Source of the DNA: Gallionella sp. | Lineage (GTDB): Bacteria; Pseudomonadota; Gammaproteobacteria; Burkholderiales; Gallionellaceae | Assembly: GCA_028688275.1 (NCBI GenBank) | Contig: JAQTYN010000017.1 | Coordinates: 1-59,081, forward strand | Length of the DNA stretch: 59,081 nucleotides | Direction of reading: 5' to 3' | Part shown: positions 1-7,210 of the stretch, piece after piece | Numbering within the stretch: the stretch's first letter is position 1 | How the letters are laid out: each line of letters opens with the position of its first letter | Made by a program: the position numbers and the translations under genes | The notes under the pieces: generated by a model | What the model saw: only the letters and a program-made list of their open reading frames with translations | Databases searched by the model: none | Told to the model about the DNA's origin: nothing

Positions 1-113
1 CAAAACCGCCGGGCCGGGCCTTGACGTTTAGGCATCAAGGTCTCGGCACCGCAGATGCAGCACGTGACCCAGATCTTAGTGGCTGTTAGCCGCGAGGATG
101 GCTTGGTCGGCAT
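1..113 (-). CDS. Partial small zinc-ribbon-like protein, cut by the window edge
   Basis: An ATG at 113 opens a frame that runs off the left edge after 37 codons. It contains a Cys-Cys-x-x-Cys-Gly cluster followed by a basic GPARRF segment, a pattern common in short phage zinc-ribbon proteins in which a second CxxC lies further on, here outside the window. It overlaps the end of the gene at 76-336 by 38 bases, which is longer than the usual four-base overlap. Function is unknown. Confidence 0.5.
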   Translation of the reverse strand, partial: MPTKPSSRLTATKIWVTCCICGAETLMPKRQGPARRF

Positions 114-336
114 GCTTCGCTTCCTGCTTGGTCATGAGTCGCCAGAGAAGGGGTTCAGGCACCTTTAGATCTTGTGCTAAGATATGGAACTGAATCTCAC
201 CGCCTGGATTCATCCCCAACCGCCATGCTTTTTTGATGACCTCGGTCACGTCGTCGGCTTCGCCGATCAGCACCCCGAGAAACTGCCCGCCCTTAGGGCG
301 TGAAGCGTCGGCGAAGGACAGCCAGTAGAAGGTCAT
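76..336 (-). CDS. Small hypothetical phage protein (86 aa)
   Basis: The start is ATG 336, which overlaps the stop of the preceding gene as ATGA and has a GAGAGG site upstream; an in-frame extension further upstream would run deep into the previous gene. The protein begins MTFYWLSFAD and has a Gly-rich middle and an amphipathic helical end. It has no recognisable catalytic motif. I regard it as a real, translationally coupled accessory gene of unknown role, last complete member of the leftward operon that starts at 1366. Confidence 0.7.
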   Translation of the reverse strand: MTFYWLSFADASRPKGGQFLGVLIGEADDVTEVIKKAWRLGMNPGGEIQFHILAQDLKVPEPLLWRLMTKQEAKHADQAILAANSH

Positions 337-713
337 ACCCGGTGCCTCTCGCCGTCGATCGGCTTGTCGATCTCGACCAAACGGCATGGGACTGCTAGGC
401 GTTTTACTTGAGGGTCGGCCATACGTGAAGCGCTGGCTTCATCCAAATGTATTGCGTGGTTTATGATGTAAATGCTGTCGTACACATTCACCCACACGAC
501 CTGGTCAATTCGCTCGGGTTCGGGGGGCATGAGGTCGGCAGAACCGTTAGTGGAAAATGTCATACAATCTCCTTCCAGCGTCCACGATTTAACGTATCCG
601 TCGTCAGTTCGCCCATGCACCGGAAAATCCCCAGGCGCATCCACGCAATAAATCAGCGCATTCCGACCATCGCGCGTTTTGTAGGTTTTGCCGGGCTCGA
701 ATATTGTGGTCAT
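333..713 (-). CDS. Small hypothetical phage protein with YKTRDGR motif (126 aa)
   Basis: The start ATG 713 overlaps the stop of the 47-residue gene before it (ATGA). Near the N terminus is PGKTYKTRDGRNALIYC, a pattern I know from many small phage accessory proteins in which a short beta-rich fold repeats a 'TRDG-x-A' turn. The rest has no motif I recognise. It belongs to the four-gene coupled operon 1366 to 76 driven by the promoter at 1393-1421. Function unknown. Confidence 0.7.
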   Translation of the reverse strand: MTTIFEPGKTYKTRDGRNALIYCVDAPGDFPVHGRTDDGYVKSWTLEGDCMTFSTNGSADLMPPEPERIDQVVWVNVYDSIYIINHAIHLDEASASRMADPQVKRLAVPCRLVEIDKPIDGERHRV

Positions 714-853
714 AGGATTAAACTCCAGATAGGGTGCCAATACAGGTAGATCACAGCCGACGCCAAGGCCCCAGCAAGCGTTATCAAACAAGCCAGGATC
801 AGACCAGTCGCTGCGGCCAAGTCGTCGTCATCGTCGTCGACCGGATCCTCCAT
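710..853 (-). CDS. Membrane microprotein (47 aa)
   Basis: ATG 853 immediately follows the stop TAA of the gene at 854-1366, and its own stop overlaps the next start as ATGA. The protein has an acidic head with six aspartates in a row (residues 6-11), then one hydrophobic helix of about 22 residues and an aromatic tail (YLYWHPIW). A single-pass inner-membrane protein is the natural reading. The exact end-to-end fit between two neighbours is the main evidence that it is real. Role unknown. Confidence 0.7.
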   Translation of the reverse strand: MEDPVDDDDDDLAAATGLILACLITLAGALASAVIYLYWHPIWSLIL

Positions 854-1366
854 TTAACCGAGATCCTTGAGGCGGATAAACGCCTGCGCAAACCCGGGTG
901 TTTTGAGTCGAGGCCAGATCTCAAGGACCAGCTCAATATCCTCGGCCGTTGCGCCGCGGGCTTTCAGGGTTTGGATGATCTCCCCCTCGGGCCGGTCCAG
1001 TCGAAGGGCCAAGAACCCAGCCGGCACATCAACCCCGAGAGGGTGAACCTCAATCGCCATCGCGCCCGTCACCGGGCACAGATCGTACATCGACCGATGG
1101 TTCAACCGGACCTCCGCCGGCCCGTCGCTGAGCTGCGCGGCGATCACGTATCGGAAGACCCCGAAGGTGCGGGAGACATGCACGGTGGTCAAAACGCAAT
1201 GCTCAACCTTCAGCACCTCAAGCTCAGTCAGCCCTCGGGCCTTCAGGTGAGCTAAAAATGCTTCATAGGCTGGGATCATGGAAGATTGGTTGAAGTCCAG
1301 CTCCACGGTCACCGCACCCGTCGGCACCTCCGCCAGAGTCGGGTGGACGGTTAGGTCGATGTTCAT
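854..1366 (-). CDS. Hypothetical protein (170 aa), first gene of a leftward operon
   Basis: Starts at ATG 1366 with a strong AAGGAG site nine bases upstream and a complete promoter at 1393-1421. The protein is mixed alpha/beta with no cysteine cluster or nucleotide-binding motif that I recognise. It is followed with no gap by the membrane microprotein at 710-853. Only the operon position, directly downstream of a phage promoter and beside the primase-helicase, suggests early expression. Function unknown. Confidence 0.75.
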   Translation of the reverse strand: MNIDLTVHPTLAEVPTGAVTVELDFNQSSMIPAYEAFLAHLKARGLTELEVLKVEHCVLTTVHVSRTFGVFRYVIAAQLSDGPAEVRLNHRSMYDLCPVTGAMAIEVHPLGVDVPAGFLALRLDRPEGEIIQTLKARGATAEDIELVLEIWPRLKTPGFAQAFIRLKDLG

Positions 1367-1392
1367 CTTGAAGTCTCCTTGGTTACGTTAGC

Positions 1393-1421
1393 ATCCTAAC
1401 ATGGATCTAAGCATTTGTAAA
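1393..1421 (-). promoter_or_regulatory. Sigma70-like promoter, TTTACA-17-TAGGAT
   Basis: Read on the minus strand, TTTACA (1421-1416) and TAGGAT (1398-1393) are separated by exactly 17 bases, 26 bases before the ATG at 1366. The -35 box lies in the extended motif AACTGTTTACAAA, which recurs at nine other places in the window. Confidence 0.8.
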
Positions 1422-1429
1422 CAGTTAAT

Positions 1430-3490
1430 TTAATAGCGGGCCACGGTCCCGAACTTGGCCATGTAGGTCTTGGCCTCCTCCTTCGTCGCTGTCAACCACC
1501 GCGTCGGGTTTTGAATGATCGCGTACCGGCCAAAGCCGCCGGGCCCTCCGATCGGCTCCCCGTTCGCCACGCGCTGGATCCCGAGCTGCGTCAGATACAT
1601 CCCCACCGCCCGGACCGTGACGGGGCGAGCCAGCTGCCCGGCTTGAAGCTGATACATGGCAGCGAGCTCCCCGGCCGTGAACAGATCCCGCTTTACATCG
1701 GCTCCAACGCTGGCCAGCACCTCCTGCGGATACTGCACCAGATCCGTAAGCCACAACGCCGGGTCCGGCTTCGCGGACACCGCCATCGTCGTCTTGCCCT
1801 TCGTCTCCAGCGCCCGGCCGGTGGGGTTGAACTTGCTGACGTCATACTGCAGCAGATAGTCGAACAGGGCCGCAGGGCCAGGGCCGTTCAACCACGCGTC
1901 GTAGGCCTCATAAAACTCCTTACTCAGAGGTCCTACCGAGATCTCGTGGACAAAGAATCGTCGGTCGTTATCCTCCAGATAAAACGCATCGCCGTGGTTC
2001 GTCGTCCAAAGGTAGTTAATGCAATCCCGAAGCTCATACGGCTGCTGAAACTTTTTATTCACCGTCACTGTCCGCTGCGTGATCAGCTTCTTCAACATAT
2101 CCAAGTCCCGACGTTTATCCGTCCCGCTGACGTCATCACCCATCACGAACTGAGTGTTCGCCGCCCAGCTGTTGAACCCGGTCTCCAGATCCGTCTGCGC
2201 CAGCTCCTTGAAGTTGGCCCCGTAGATCCGGCCCAGGGTGTAACCAATTAGCGACTTGCCCACGCCCTGGTAGAGGCTATAAAGCACCGCGCTCGTGAAC
2301 AGCTTGGTGCCCGGGTACTGCAGCGGATAGGCACACCAGGAGATGAACCAATCCAGCTCGGCCTTGGGAGACCCGTGAAACAGGTGGTTCAGCAGATCCA
2401 AGAACGGTTGCACGTCGCCCTTGGCCGGCTCGACGCCCCAGCCCGGCCAGAGATTATAGAGCGGCGGCACGCCAGGCGCATCGTTGATCAGCTCAAACCG
2501 AGGCGCGGTCGGGTCATACGTGGGGCCGGCGATCACTGTATGCATCGGCCAGGAGGCCCAGAGCTTCCCAATGGGGGTGAGGATCCGCTTCAACGCCCCG
2601 TCCTTCTGGCGGGCCAGGATCGGCACCTGCTGGAGGCCGAGGGTGGTGTGGAAGGTAGGTTCCCGGACCAGCATCTGAGATCCTCGCACCCAGAACCCGC
2701 TTAAGGTGATGTCATGCAGGTACTTTTCATTGTACTCAAGCAACCGTTCGACCAGCCCGTACGGCAGACTCTGTTGAAGCAGATCTTGCAGAAACCCCGG
2801 GCCGTGGTCCACCAACACGTCATCAAGCCCCATTTTCTTGTCGTTCTCGCCGGTGGGGATCTCGACGATGTAGCAGATGGCCCCTCGGCTGGACAGAGCG
2901 TCGATCAGGCCGAACAGGGCGTGCTGCACGTTTGCGTTCGTGGCCAGGTCCGAATCGAAGGCTAGGTAGACATAACGACGGAGCCAATTTACCTCCTCCA
3001 GCTCGGGCAGCAACGTGGACCCGTTGAACGTGCTGCCAAAGCTCGACACACCGCCGAGGCCGATGGTCGGAAACCCCTCCTTGCTGGCCTTGGCCGCTTT
3101 GAGCTCCCCCTCGGTGATGATGATCGGTTGGCCTGAGTCGGCCATCAGATCAGGCCAGTTCACGTTGCCAGGAAAATAGGCACACGGGTGGGTGCGGGAC
3201 GGCTGCCAGTACTTAGGCAGCTTATCGGCTGCCGCGGGCTCGATCAACCGCCGAAGTCGAAAGAAGGGTGGGTGCCCTCGGTACCCGGTGAGGTAGCCGC
3301 CGGTGGGGCGGAGGTACGCGAAGCGGAGAGACGGGAGCGCTTGGCCGCCGGCCGCCTCGGCCTCTTGCGCCGTCAGGAAGGTGATCTCTAAGGTAGCTGC
3401 ATCCTCCAAGGTAAGACCAGACGTTTCGAGCTTAGCAGCCGCGAGCTCAATAAGAGGGGGCGGCGGGGGCGCGAAGGAGAGGATGCTCAT
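1430..3490 (-). CDS. Phage primase-helicase: TOPRIM-like domain plus DUF5906-type helicase
   Basis: A 686-residue fusion. Residues about 120-230 form a TOPRIM/DUF3854-like unit: IIITEGELKAAKA (Glu127, Glu129), then AFDSD (Asp179, Asp181) and KMGLDDVLVD. Residues about 400-560 form the superfamily 3-like helicase of the DUF5906 family: Walker A YQGVGKS (407-413), Walker B FVMGDD (448-453) and the downstream WTTNH and DRRFF motifs. Family knowledge gives priming and unwinding at the replication fork. Its start (ATG 3490) overlaps the stop of the gene at 3487-4005 (ATGA), so the two are coupled. It lies apart from the polymerase region but would be joined to it if the genome is circular or permuted. 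Confidence 0.88.
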   Translation of the reverse strand: MSILSFAPPPPPLIELAAAKLETSGLTLEDAATLEITFLTAQEAEAAGGQALPSLRFAYLRPTGGYLTGYRGHPPFFRLRRLIEPAAADKLPKYWQPSRTHPCAYFPGNVNWPDLMADSGQPIIITEGELKAAKASKEGFPTIGLGGVSSFGSTFNGSTLLPELEEVNWLRRYVYLAFDSDLATNANVQHALFGLIDALSSRGAICYIVEIPTGENDKKMGLDDVLVDHGPGFLQDLLQQSLPYGLVERLLEYNEKYLHDITLSGFWVRGSQMLVREPTFHTTLGLQQVPILARQKDGALKRILTPIGKLWASWPMHTVIAGPTYDPTAPRFELINDAPGVPPLYNLWPGWGVEPAKGDVQPFLDLLNHLFHGSPKAELDWFISWCAYPLQYPGTKLFTSAVLYSLYQGVGKSLIGYTLGRIYGANFKELAQTDLETGFNSWAANTQFVMGDDVSGTDKRRDLDMLKKLITQRTVTVNKKFQQPYELRDCINYLWTTNHGDAFYLEDNDRRFFVHEISVGPLSKEFYEAYDAWLNGPGPAALFDYLLQYDVSKFNPTGRALETKGKTTMAVSAKPDPALWLTDLVQYPQEVLASVGADVKRDLFTAGELAAMYQLQAGQLARPVTVRAVGMYLTQLGIQRVANGEPIGGPGGFGRYAIIQNPTRWLTATKEEAKTYMAKFGTVARY

Positions 3491-4005
3491 TTAAGCTTCC
3501 TGGCAGCGGCTCGACTAAGCCAACGGTTGGCATCACGCTCTTCACAACCCATAGCCGTCAAAATTACTTTAGCTTGGTCGATCCAGTTATGACCTTCAAG
3601 GACTGGCTCAGAGGTTTGCTCGAGGGCAAACCGAGGTTGGATCCCGACGCAGCTTTCAGGAAGTGGAATATCTGGCGGCCAAAACATCATCAAAGATCTA
3701 GGCGTCGTTTTATTCATGCTGATAGCCACTCGAATAGTAGAGGCTTTGGCTTTAGTTAACCGTTGGACAACTTCAAACCCGTAGAGAGGAAAGGCTAGAC
3801 GGTGGCTATCAAGCCGAAGTCGAATCACCGATTTTGTGACAATTAATCCCCGGCCTCGGCAAACCATGGGCTCAGGAAACATAGTTCGCCATAGTACTTG
3901 AAGGTCGCTGATCGTAATGTAGTCGCTTGGCGGCGAAAACAGCATCTCGTCAAAATGAGCAAGGCGCGCGCGGGCCTCGCGGGGAAGGTACGTTGACTCT
4001 AACAT
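3487..4005 (-). CDS. Hypothetical protein (172 aa) coupled to the primase-helicase
   Basis: ATG 4005 is preceded by GGGAG and by the promoter at 4041-4069. The stop overlaps the primase-helicase start as ATGA. The protein is basic at its C terminus (RAAARKLK) and shows no domain I can name. The operon position implies an early role in or near replication, but this is inference only. Confidence 0.75.
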   Translation of the reverse strand: MLESTYLPREARARLAHFDEMLFSPPSDYITISDLQVLWRTMFPEPMVCRGRGLIVTKSVIRLRLDSHRLAFPLYGFEVVQRLTKAKASTIRVAISMNKTTPRSLMMFWPPDIPLPESCVGIQPRFALEQTSEPVLEGHNWIDQAKVILTAMGCEERDANRWLSRAAARKLK

Positions 4006-4040
4006 AAACTGCTAACTCCCAGGTATCGTCGACGGATCGT

Positions 4041-4069
4041 AGAGTACCACGCCGTTAAAAATCTGTAAA
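4041..4069 (-). promoter_or_regulatory. Sigma70-like promoter, TTTACA-17-TACTCT
   Basis: Minus-strand TTTACA (4069-4064) and TACTCT (4046-4041) lie 17 bases apart, upstream of the gene starting at 4005. The -35 sits in CTGTTTACAG, a perfect short palindrome at this copy, so it could also be an operator. Confidence 0.75.
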
Positions 4070-4404
4070 CAGATTAAATCTAATTACTCCGTAGTTGGTC
4101 GGGGAAAAGATGGTCGACGAGCAGCCACGCGGAAAAACGCGGCATTCGCGCCAGGCCCCTCGCGATTCTTCGACTGATGATGACGGAACCGTATTCCCCT
4201 TTAAAAAATTATATATTCTTTTTCTTATCCAATTATTTTTCTTATATTCTAAGGGAAATACCCCGTGAGGATCAGCAGTCAGAAAATGACTTCTTAGAGC
4301 GGAAAAACGCTTCGCGTTTGTTCCCCCGCACTTGGGTCTGGGGCTCGGGATTCTAGCGACTCGCGGACCCAAGCCCCAAGCCCCATGCTCTAAGCTCTCC
4401 CAAC
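4070..4404. other. Gene-free interval of about 335 bases
   Basis: No convincing gene on either strand. The centre (4200-4255) is very AT-rich with runs of T. The 12-mer GCGGAAAAACGC occurs twice, near 4130 and 4300. Near 4325-4385 an imperfect inverted repeat pairs CTTGGGTC with GACCCAAG, which may end transcription of the DUF2786 gene, though there is no clear U-tract. Confidence 0.5.
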
Positions 4405-5091
4405 TCACTTTAACTTCAAAACTTCAGCTGCTCCCCCGCTCATCGGCTGAAACAAACGCACCGAGCTCCCCGCACTCTGCCCTCGCATCGCGTGAGTCGG
4501 GTCCACGTTGGTATTCAACTTCGGTGCATCTTTCGGCACAACTCCGTTCTTAGCGTAGTAGGCATCCACCGTGCTCTTGTCCAGAAACACGACGTAGCCT
4601 GACGCTAAGCTCACGATGGCTGGCTTCAGCCCGCGGACCCACCCGTAGCAAAAGTCATTGAGCCCCTTGGTGTCGACCCCGGCATGCTCCCGCTTATAGT
4701 CCCGCCGCGCTTTGATCGCCATCCGCGAGACGGTCGAAGCCAGCCACTCCACCACCGGCAGGATGCTTGAAGCACAGACGATGTTGTAGTGCATCCACCC
4801 GCCTGAGCCTTTAGGTGCTGGCTTTGCGAGGATGCTACAGCCGAAGGCTTCGCTCAATGCTAGGAACAGCGCGGCCTCCCACGAATGCTGCTTGGTGCTT
4901 GACACCTGACTCTTGATCCTCAACTCCTCCAACCGGATGAGCTTGAGGTCCGTCTCGGTGATCTGATACTTCGCCATGAGCCGCTTGGCGGCCTCCATGG
5001 CGGCAGCCTTCTCGCCCTCGGAGGCGGCTCCAGCCGCTAGGGCTAGGCACTTCTCCAGTTTCTCAACCAGCTTGGGGTCTAATTTGTCCAC
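4405..5091 (-). CDS. DUF2786 domain protein (228 aa)
   Basis: The first 55 residues (KLVEKLEKCLALA ... AAMEAAKRLMAKYQIT) are a good match to my memory of DUF2786, a helical domain found in many phage and bacterial proteins of unknown function. The following part, with SWEAALFLALSEAFGC, is the C-terminal region often paired with it. The start is GTG 5091, with AGGA eight bases upstream. There is no clear TTTACA promoter just ahead of it. The biochemical role of the family is not known to me. Confidence 0.8.
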   Translation of the reverse strand: MDKLDPKLVEKLEKCLALAAGAASEGEKAAAMEAAKRLMAKYQITETDLKLIRLEELRIKSQVSSTKQHSWEAALFLALSEAFGCSILAKPAPKGSGGWMHYNIVCASSILPVVEWLASTVSRMAIKARRDYKREHAGVDTKGLNDFCYGWVRGLKPAIVSLASGYVVFLDKSTVDAYYAKNGVVPKDAPKLNTNVDPTHAMRGQSAGSSVRLFQPMSGGAAEVLKLK

Positions 5092-5147
5092 GGTTCGATC
5101 CTGAGTTGGCCTGTGGCCACGTTTGGGTTAAGGGAGGTGTCTCCCTA

Positions 5148-5175
5148 GGCCCAGATCCACGGATGGACCTGGGCC
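5148..5175 (-). other. Strong RNA hairpin between two early genes
   Basis: GGCCCAGGTCCA and TGGATCTGGGCC pair over 12 positions (one G-U) around a four-base TCCG loop. It lies just after the stop of the gene at 5190-5393. There is no U-tract, so it is better read as a processing or stability hairpin than as an intrinsic terminator. Confidence 0.5.
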
Positions 5176-5189
5176 GCGTTGGGACGCGT

Positions 5190-5393
5190 CTACCGAGTGT
5201 GGTCCAGCGCGTAATCCTCCTCATGGGTCGTCAAAGCCCGCCAGAAGGGCTTCACTCGGCCACGCTTGTCCTGCACGTAGATTCCCACAATCTCGACTGC
5301 GCGGTAACCGTAGCTGCCATGCTCCTCGACTTCGATGAAGATCGGAAGCCCGTTGGGAAGCTCGGTCTTGGTGCAGGAAGCTGGGAGCTGCAT
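5190..5393 (-). CDS. Small hypothetical protein (67 aa)
   Basis: ATG 5393 is preceded by AAAGGAGG at ideal distance, and that site lies in the last codons of the gene at 5396-5551, so the two are coupled. The protein looks like a single small beta barrel (FIEVEEHGSYGYRAVEIVGIYV). A short stem CCTCC/GGAGG could mask the ribosome-binding site. Function unknown. Confidence 0.65.
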   Translation of the reverse strand: MQLPASCTKTELPNGLPIFIEVEEHGSYGYRAVEIVGIYVQDKRGRVKPFWRALTTHEEDYALDHTR

Positions 5394-5395
5394 GA

Positions 5396-5551
5396 TTAGC
5401 CTCCTTTGAGGGAGGTAATGAGGGCCAAGGCCCAGGCCCGGGCCTCACTGTACCGATGAAACACGCGGCTTCGGACCGGCTCAAGGCCGTGAAAGACGGT
5501 CGCTTGGTACCCGGAGCTGCGCGTCCGGATCTCATAGGGAATGTGAGTCAT
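5396..5551 (-). CDS. Microprotein (51 aa) behind a structured leader
   Basis: ATG 5551 opens a 51-residue frame beginning MTHIPYEIRTRSSGYQATVF and ending SLKGG. It is placed directly after the conserved leader element at 5552-5598, which supplies its GGAAGGA ribosome-binding site, and its last codons carry the site for the next gene. The sequence suggests a small beta-hairpin protein. The leader and coupling are the evidence that it is real; function unknown. Confidence 0.65.
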   Translation of the reverse strand: MTHIPYEIRTRSSGYQATVFHGLEPVRSRVFHRYSEARAWALALITSLKGG

Positions 5552-5598
5552 TGGGTCAGGTCCTTCCTGAGCCTCTAGGCGGAATTGCCTAGGGGTTT
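5552..5598 (-). ncRNA. Conserved structured mRNA leader, copy A
   Basis: On the minus strand a stem CTAGGC/GCCTAG closes an AATTCC loop, followed by GAGGCTCAGGAAGGACCTGA and then the start codon. Copy B at 6365-6410 keeps the loop and the downstream segment but has a different, still paired, stem (CACGC/GCGTG). The compensating changes argue for a selected RNA structure that controls access to the ribosome-binding site. Confidence 0.65.
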
Positions 5599-5599
5599 A

Positions 5600-5625
5600 G
5601 AAAAGACCCTTTGCGGGGTCTTGAG
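5600..5625 (-). terminator. Intrinsic terminator of the gene at 5629-5949
   Basis: Minus-strand AGACCC and GGGTCT pair (5621-5616 with 5609-5604) around CGCAAA, followed by TTTTC. It sits just after the stop at 5629 and directly before leader copy A. Confidence 0.7.
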
Positions 5626-5628
5626 GCT

Positions 5629-5949
5629 TTAGGCGGTCTTCGACTTCCGCGCCATGTCCGAGCGGTTCCATGCCGGGTAGTACTTCTTGGAGTCATCGAG
5701 GTTGAACTCGGTCTGGATCAAGGTCCAGATCTCCGCGTTCGGGAGACCTTGAAGGATCAGCTCCCGGCAGCGGCCTGAGACACCCCGACCCTTCCCGCTC
5801 GCCGGGACCTTGGGGGCAGCCGCCACATACCGCGCGATCCCCTTGAGCTTGGTCTCGAACTTCTTGATCGGCTTCACGCCAGGGAGCTCGTTGTAGGCTG
5901 CGGTGAGCTCAGCGATAGTCATCTTGGTGAGTTGGTCGGTGGTGAACAT
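5629..5949 (-). CDS. Hypothetical protein (106 aa) with a C-terminal domain shared by two others here
   Basis: ATG 5949 follows AAGGAA and the promoter at 5983-6011. Residues about 60-100 (GRCRELILQGLPNAEIW ... YYPAWNR) resemble the C-terminal parts of the proteins at 45318-45998 and 46273-46698: a helix, an 'LI-x-x-G' turn, a 'xxEI' helix, then 'Y/WxxxYR'. This looks like a small DNA- or protein-binding helical module used three times by this phage. The gene is a single-gene transcription unit with its own terminator. Function unknown. Confidence 0.75.
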   Translation of the reverse strand: MFTTDQLTKMTIAELTAAYNELPGVKPIKKFETKLKGIARYVAAAPKVPASGKGRGVSGRCRELILQGLPNAEIWTLIQTEFNLDDSKKYYPAWNRSDMARKSKTA

Positions 5950-5982
5950 TGGAAAGGTTCCTTATGGGTTGTTGATAAGAGT

Positions 5983-6011
5983 AGTATAGCATGGGTCAAG
6001 GTATTTGTAAA
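5983..6011 (-). promoter_or_regulatory. Sigma70-like promoter, TTTACA-17-TATACT
   Basis: Minus-strand TTTACA (6011-6006) and TATACT (5988-5983) are 17 bases apart, about 33 bases before the ATG at 5949. Together with the 6450-6478 copy it is the closest of the set to the sigma70 consensus. Confidence 0.85.
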
Positions 6012-6072
6012 CACTTATTTTCAGTTTCGTGGTCTTTTTTCAAGCTCTTGTGAGTAGTGACAAAGGCTTGAA

Positions 6073-6096
6073 AGAAGACCCCCGAGGGGGTCTTGA
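6073..6096 (-). terminator. Intrinsic terminator of the gene at 6101-6364
   Basis: Minus-strand AAGACCCC and GGGGTCTT pair around a CTCG loop, followed by CTTTC. It is immediately downstream of the stop at 6101. Confidence 0.65.
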
Positions 6097-6100
6097 AGCT

Positions 6101-6364
6101 TTATGAGACCCTCTGGATCTTCCAGACGGTATAGTCATCGGTATGCTCATCGTCGATCAAGGACCATACAAGGCCGCCCTCTTCCTCCTCAAACGGAAGC
6201 TTGGTGTAGTCTGGGAGTTCGTCGATAGCATCGAAGTCATCCCACCAACTCCAATCATTTGCGACGCAGCGTTTGGCTGCCTCGAGCGTGGGAAAGAGAA
6301 GCGGTGAAATGTTCAACGAGAAGATGTCGTGGTAATTTCGGCGCGTGGATGCTACTACGTACAT
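6101..6364 (-). CDS. Acidic hypothetical protein (87 aa)
   Basis: ATG 6364 follows GGAGGACC in the structured leader at 6365-6410 and the promoter at 6450-6478. The protein is strongly acidic in its second half (WWDDFDAIDELPDY, FEEEEGG), a charge pattern seen in small phage proteins that mimic DNA or bind host enzymes, though nothing here proves that. It forms a single-gene unit with promoter, leader and terminator, which suggests high early expression. Confidence 0.7.
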   Translation of the reverse strand: MYVVASTRRNYHDIFSLNISPLLFPTLEAAKRCVANDWSWWDDFDAIDELPDYTKLPFEEEEGGLVWSLIDDEHTDDYTVWKIQRVS

Positions 6365-6410
6365 AACTCAGGTCCTCCATGAGCCTCACGCGGAATTGCG
6401 TGGGGTTTTG
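6365..6410 (-). ncRNA. Conserved structured mRNA leader, copy B
   Basis: CACGC/GCGTG closes the same AATTCC loop as copy A, preceded by CCCC and followed by GAGGCTCATGGAGGACCTGA just before ATG 6364. The stem differs from copy A at several positions but stays paired. Confidence 0.65.
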
Positions 6411-6449
6411 TAGAAGACGGACAAAATCGTTCGTCGTTGTGATGATATT

Positions 6450-6478
6450 AGTATATCGCAAATCATCGATTTTGTAAA
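6450..6478 (-). promoter_or_regulatory. Sigma70-like promoter, TTTACA-17-TATACT
   Basis: Minus-strand TTTACA (6478-6473) and TATACT (6455-6450) lie 17 bases apart, upstream of leader copy B and the gene at 6101-6364. Confidence 0.85.
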
Positions 6479-6539
6479 TAATCATTTACGCATAGCAGGT
6501 GCTTATTTTGGGTATAGCTAATTGTTGGGAGATACGGTC

Positions 6540-7020
6540 GAAGATCTAATCGAATGTGTAGTGAATAAATAACTCGGAATTGTAGAAAGTGAATTATTAA
6601 ACGAATTGCGCGGTGAGTTGTTGGAAAATATGTCTGGATATATGTTGATGAATTGTTGGACGAATTGCGTAATGAATATGCGTCAACAATGTTTTCCGTA
6701 TATGTGTCAACAATGTTCGTCTATATGTTGATGATATGTTCGTCTATATGTTGATGATATGTTGATGAATATATGTATGATATGTTCGTATATATGTTGA
6801 TGAATATATGTATGATATGTTCGTATATATGTTGATGAATATATGTATGATATGTTCTCAACATTATGTTCAACATATTTTACAACAATGTTTGACGAAT
6901 TGTTCGATGAATTGTTGACAACAATGTTGAGAACATTGTTCCGAAATGTAGTCGATGAATTGTTCGGAGTACGGTTCGACGAATGTTTGTCGCTACATTT
7001 CGGAAATGTAGTGATACAAA
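6540..7020. repeat. AT-rich repeat region, candidate replication origin
   Basis: Gene-free sequence between the leftward and rightward operons. A 35-base unit is repeated exactly at 6779-6813 and 6814-6848, with degenerate partial copies before and after; shorter words such as GTTGATGAAT and ATATGTTCGT recur throughout. The base composition is far more AT-rich than its neighbours. Iteron-like repeats, easy melting and position at a transcription divergence fit a replication origin; a partition or regulatory site is the alternative. Confidence 0.65.
6920..7003. repeat. Two perfect inverted repeats at the edge of the repeat region
   Basis: AACAATGTT (6920-6928) and AACATTGTT (6932-6940) are exact inverted arms with a 3-base spacer. 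CCGAAATGTAG (6941-6951) and CTACATTTCGG (6993-7003) are exact 11-base arms with a 41-base spacer. They abut each other, so this end of the region could form two adjacent stems. Confidence 0.7.
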
Positions 7021-7155
7021 GCCGTGAATATTTGGAAACTATTCGTCCGATCGAAGCTCGCGGCCCCTCTCATGCCTCCCACACTAAATCTGCCGGTTTC
7101 CTTTGTGAGAGTTTCTTAATTTACCCGGGGCCAAAAATTCAACTTAAAATAACTG

Positions 7156-7184
7156 TTTACAAACTCCCTCATTCATGGTGCTTT
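7156..7184 (+). promoter_or_regulatory. Promoter-like element, TTTACA-17-TGCTTT
   Basis: AACTGTTTACAAA matches the shared -35 context; the -10 (TGCTTT) is weak. It lies 27 bases before the ATG at 7211 and would start the rightward operon. Confidence 0.55.
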
Positions 7185-7210
7185 GCTCTTATCGCAACCA
7201 AGGAGCCACC

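Noticed and set aside
4325..4385. tRNA-like segment with paired ends
   Set aside because: No T-loop consensus and no anticodon arm of proper size; it fits better as an imperfect terminator-like hairpin. I saw no tRNA anywhere in the window.
4055..4408. 117-codon minus-strand frame downstream of the DUF2786 gene
   Set aside because: Composition is that of non-coding AT-rich and hairpin DNA, it lacks a ribosome-binding site and it covers the promoter at 4041-4069.
6779..6848. Direct repeats considered as a CRISPR array
   Set aside because: The 35-base repeats are head to tail without spacers, and no cas genes are present; the Cas4-like nuclease belongs to the phage DNA-metabolism operon.
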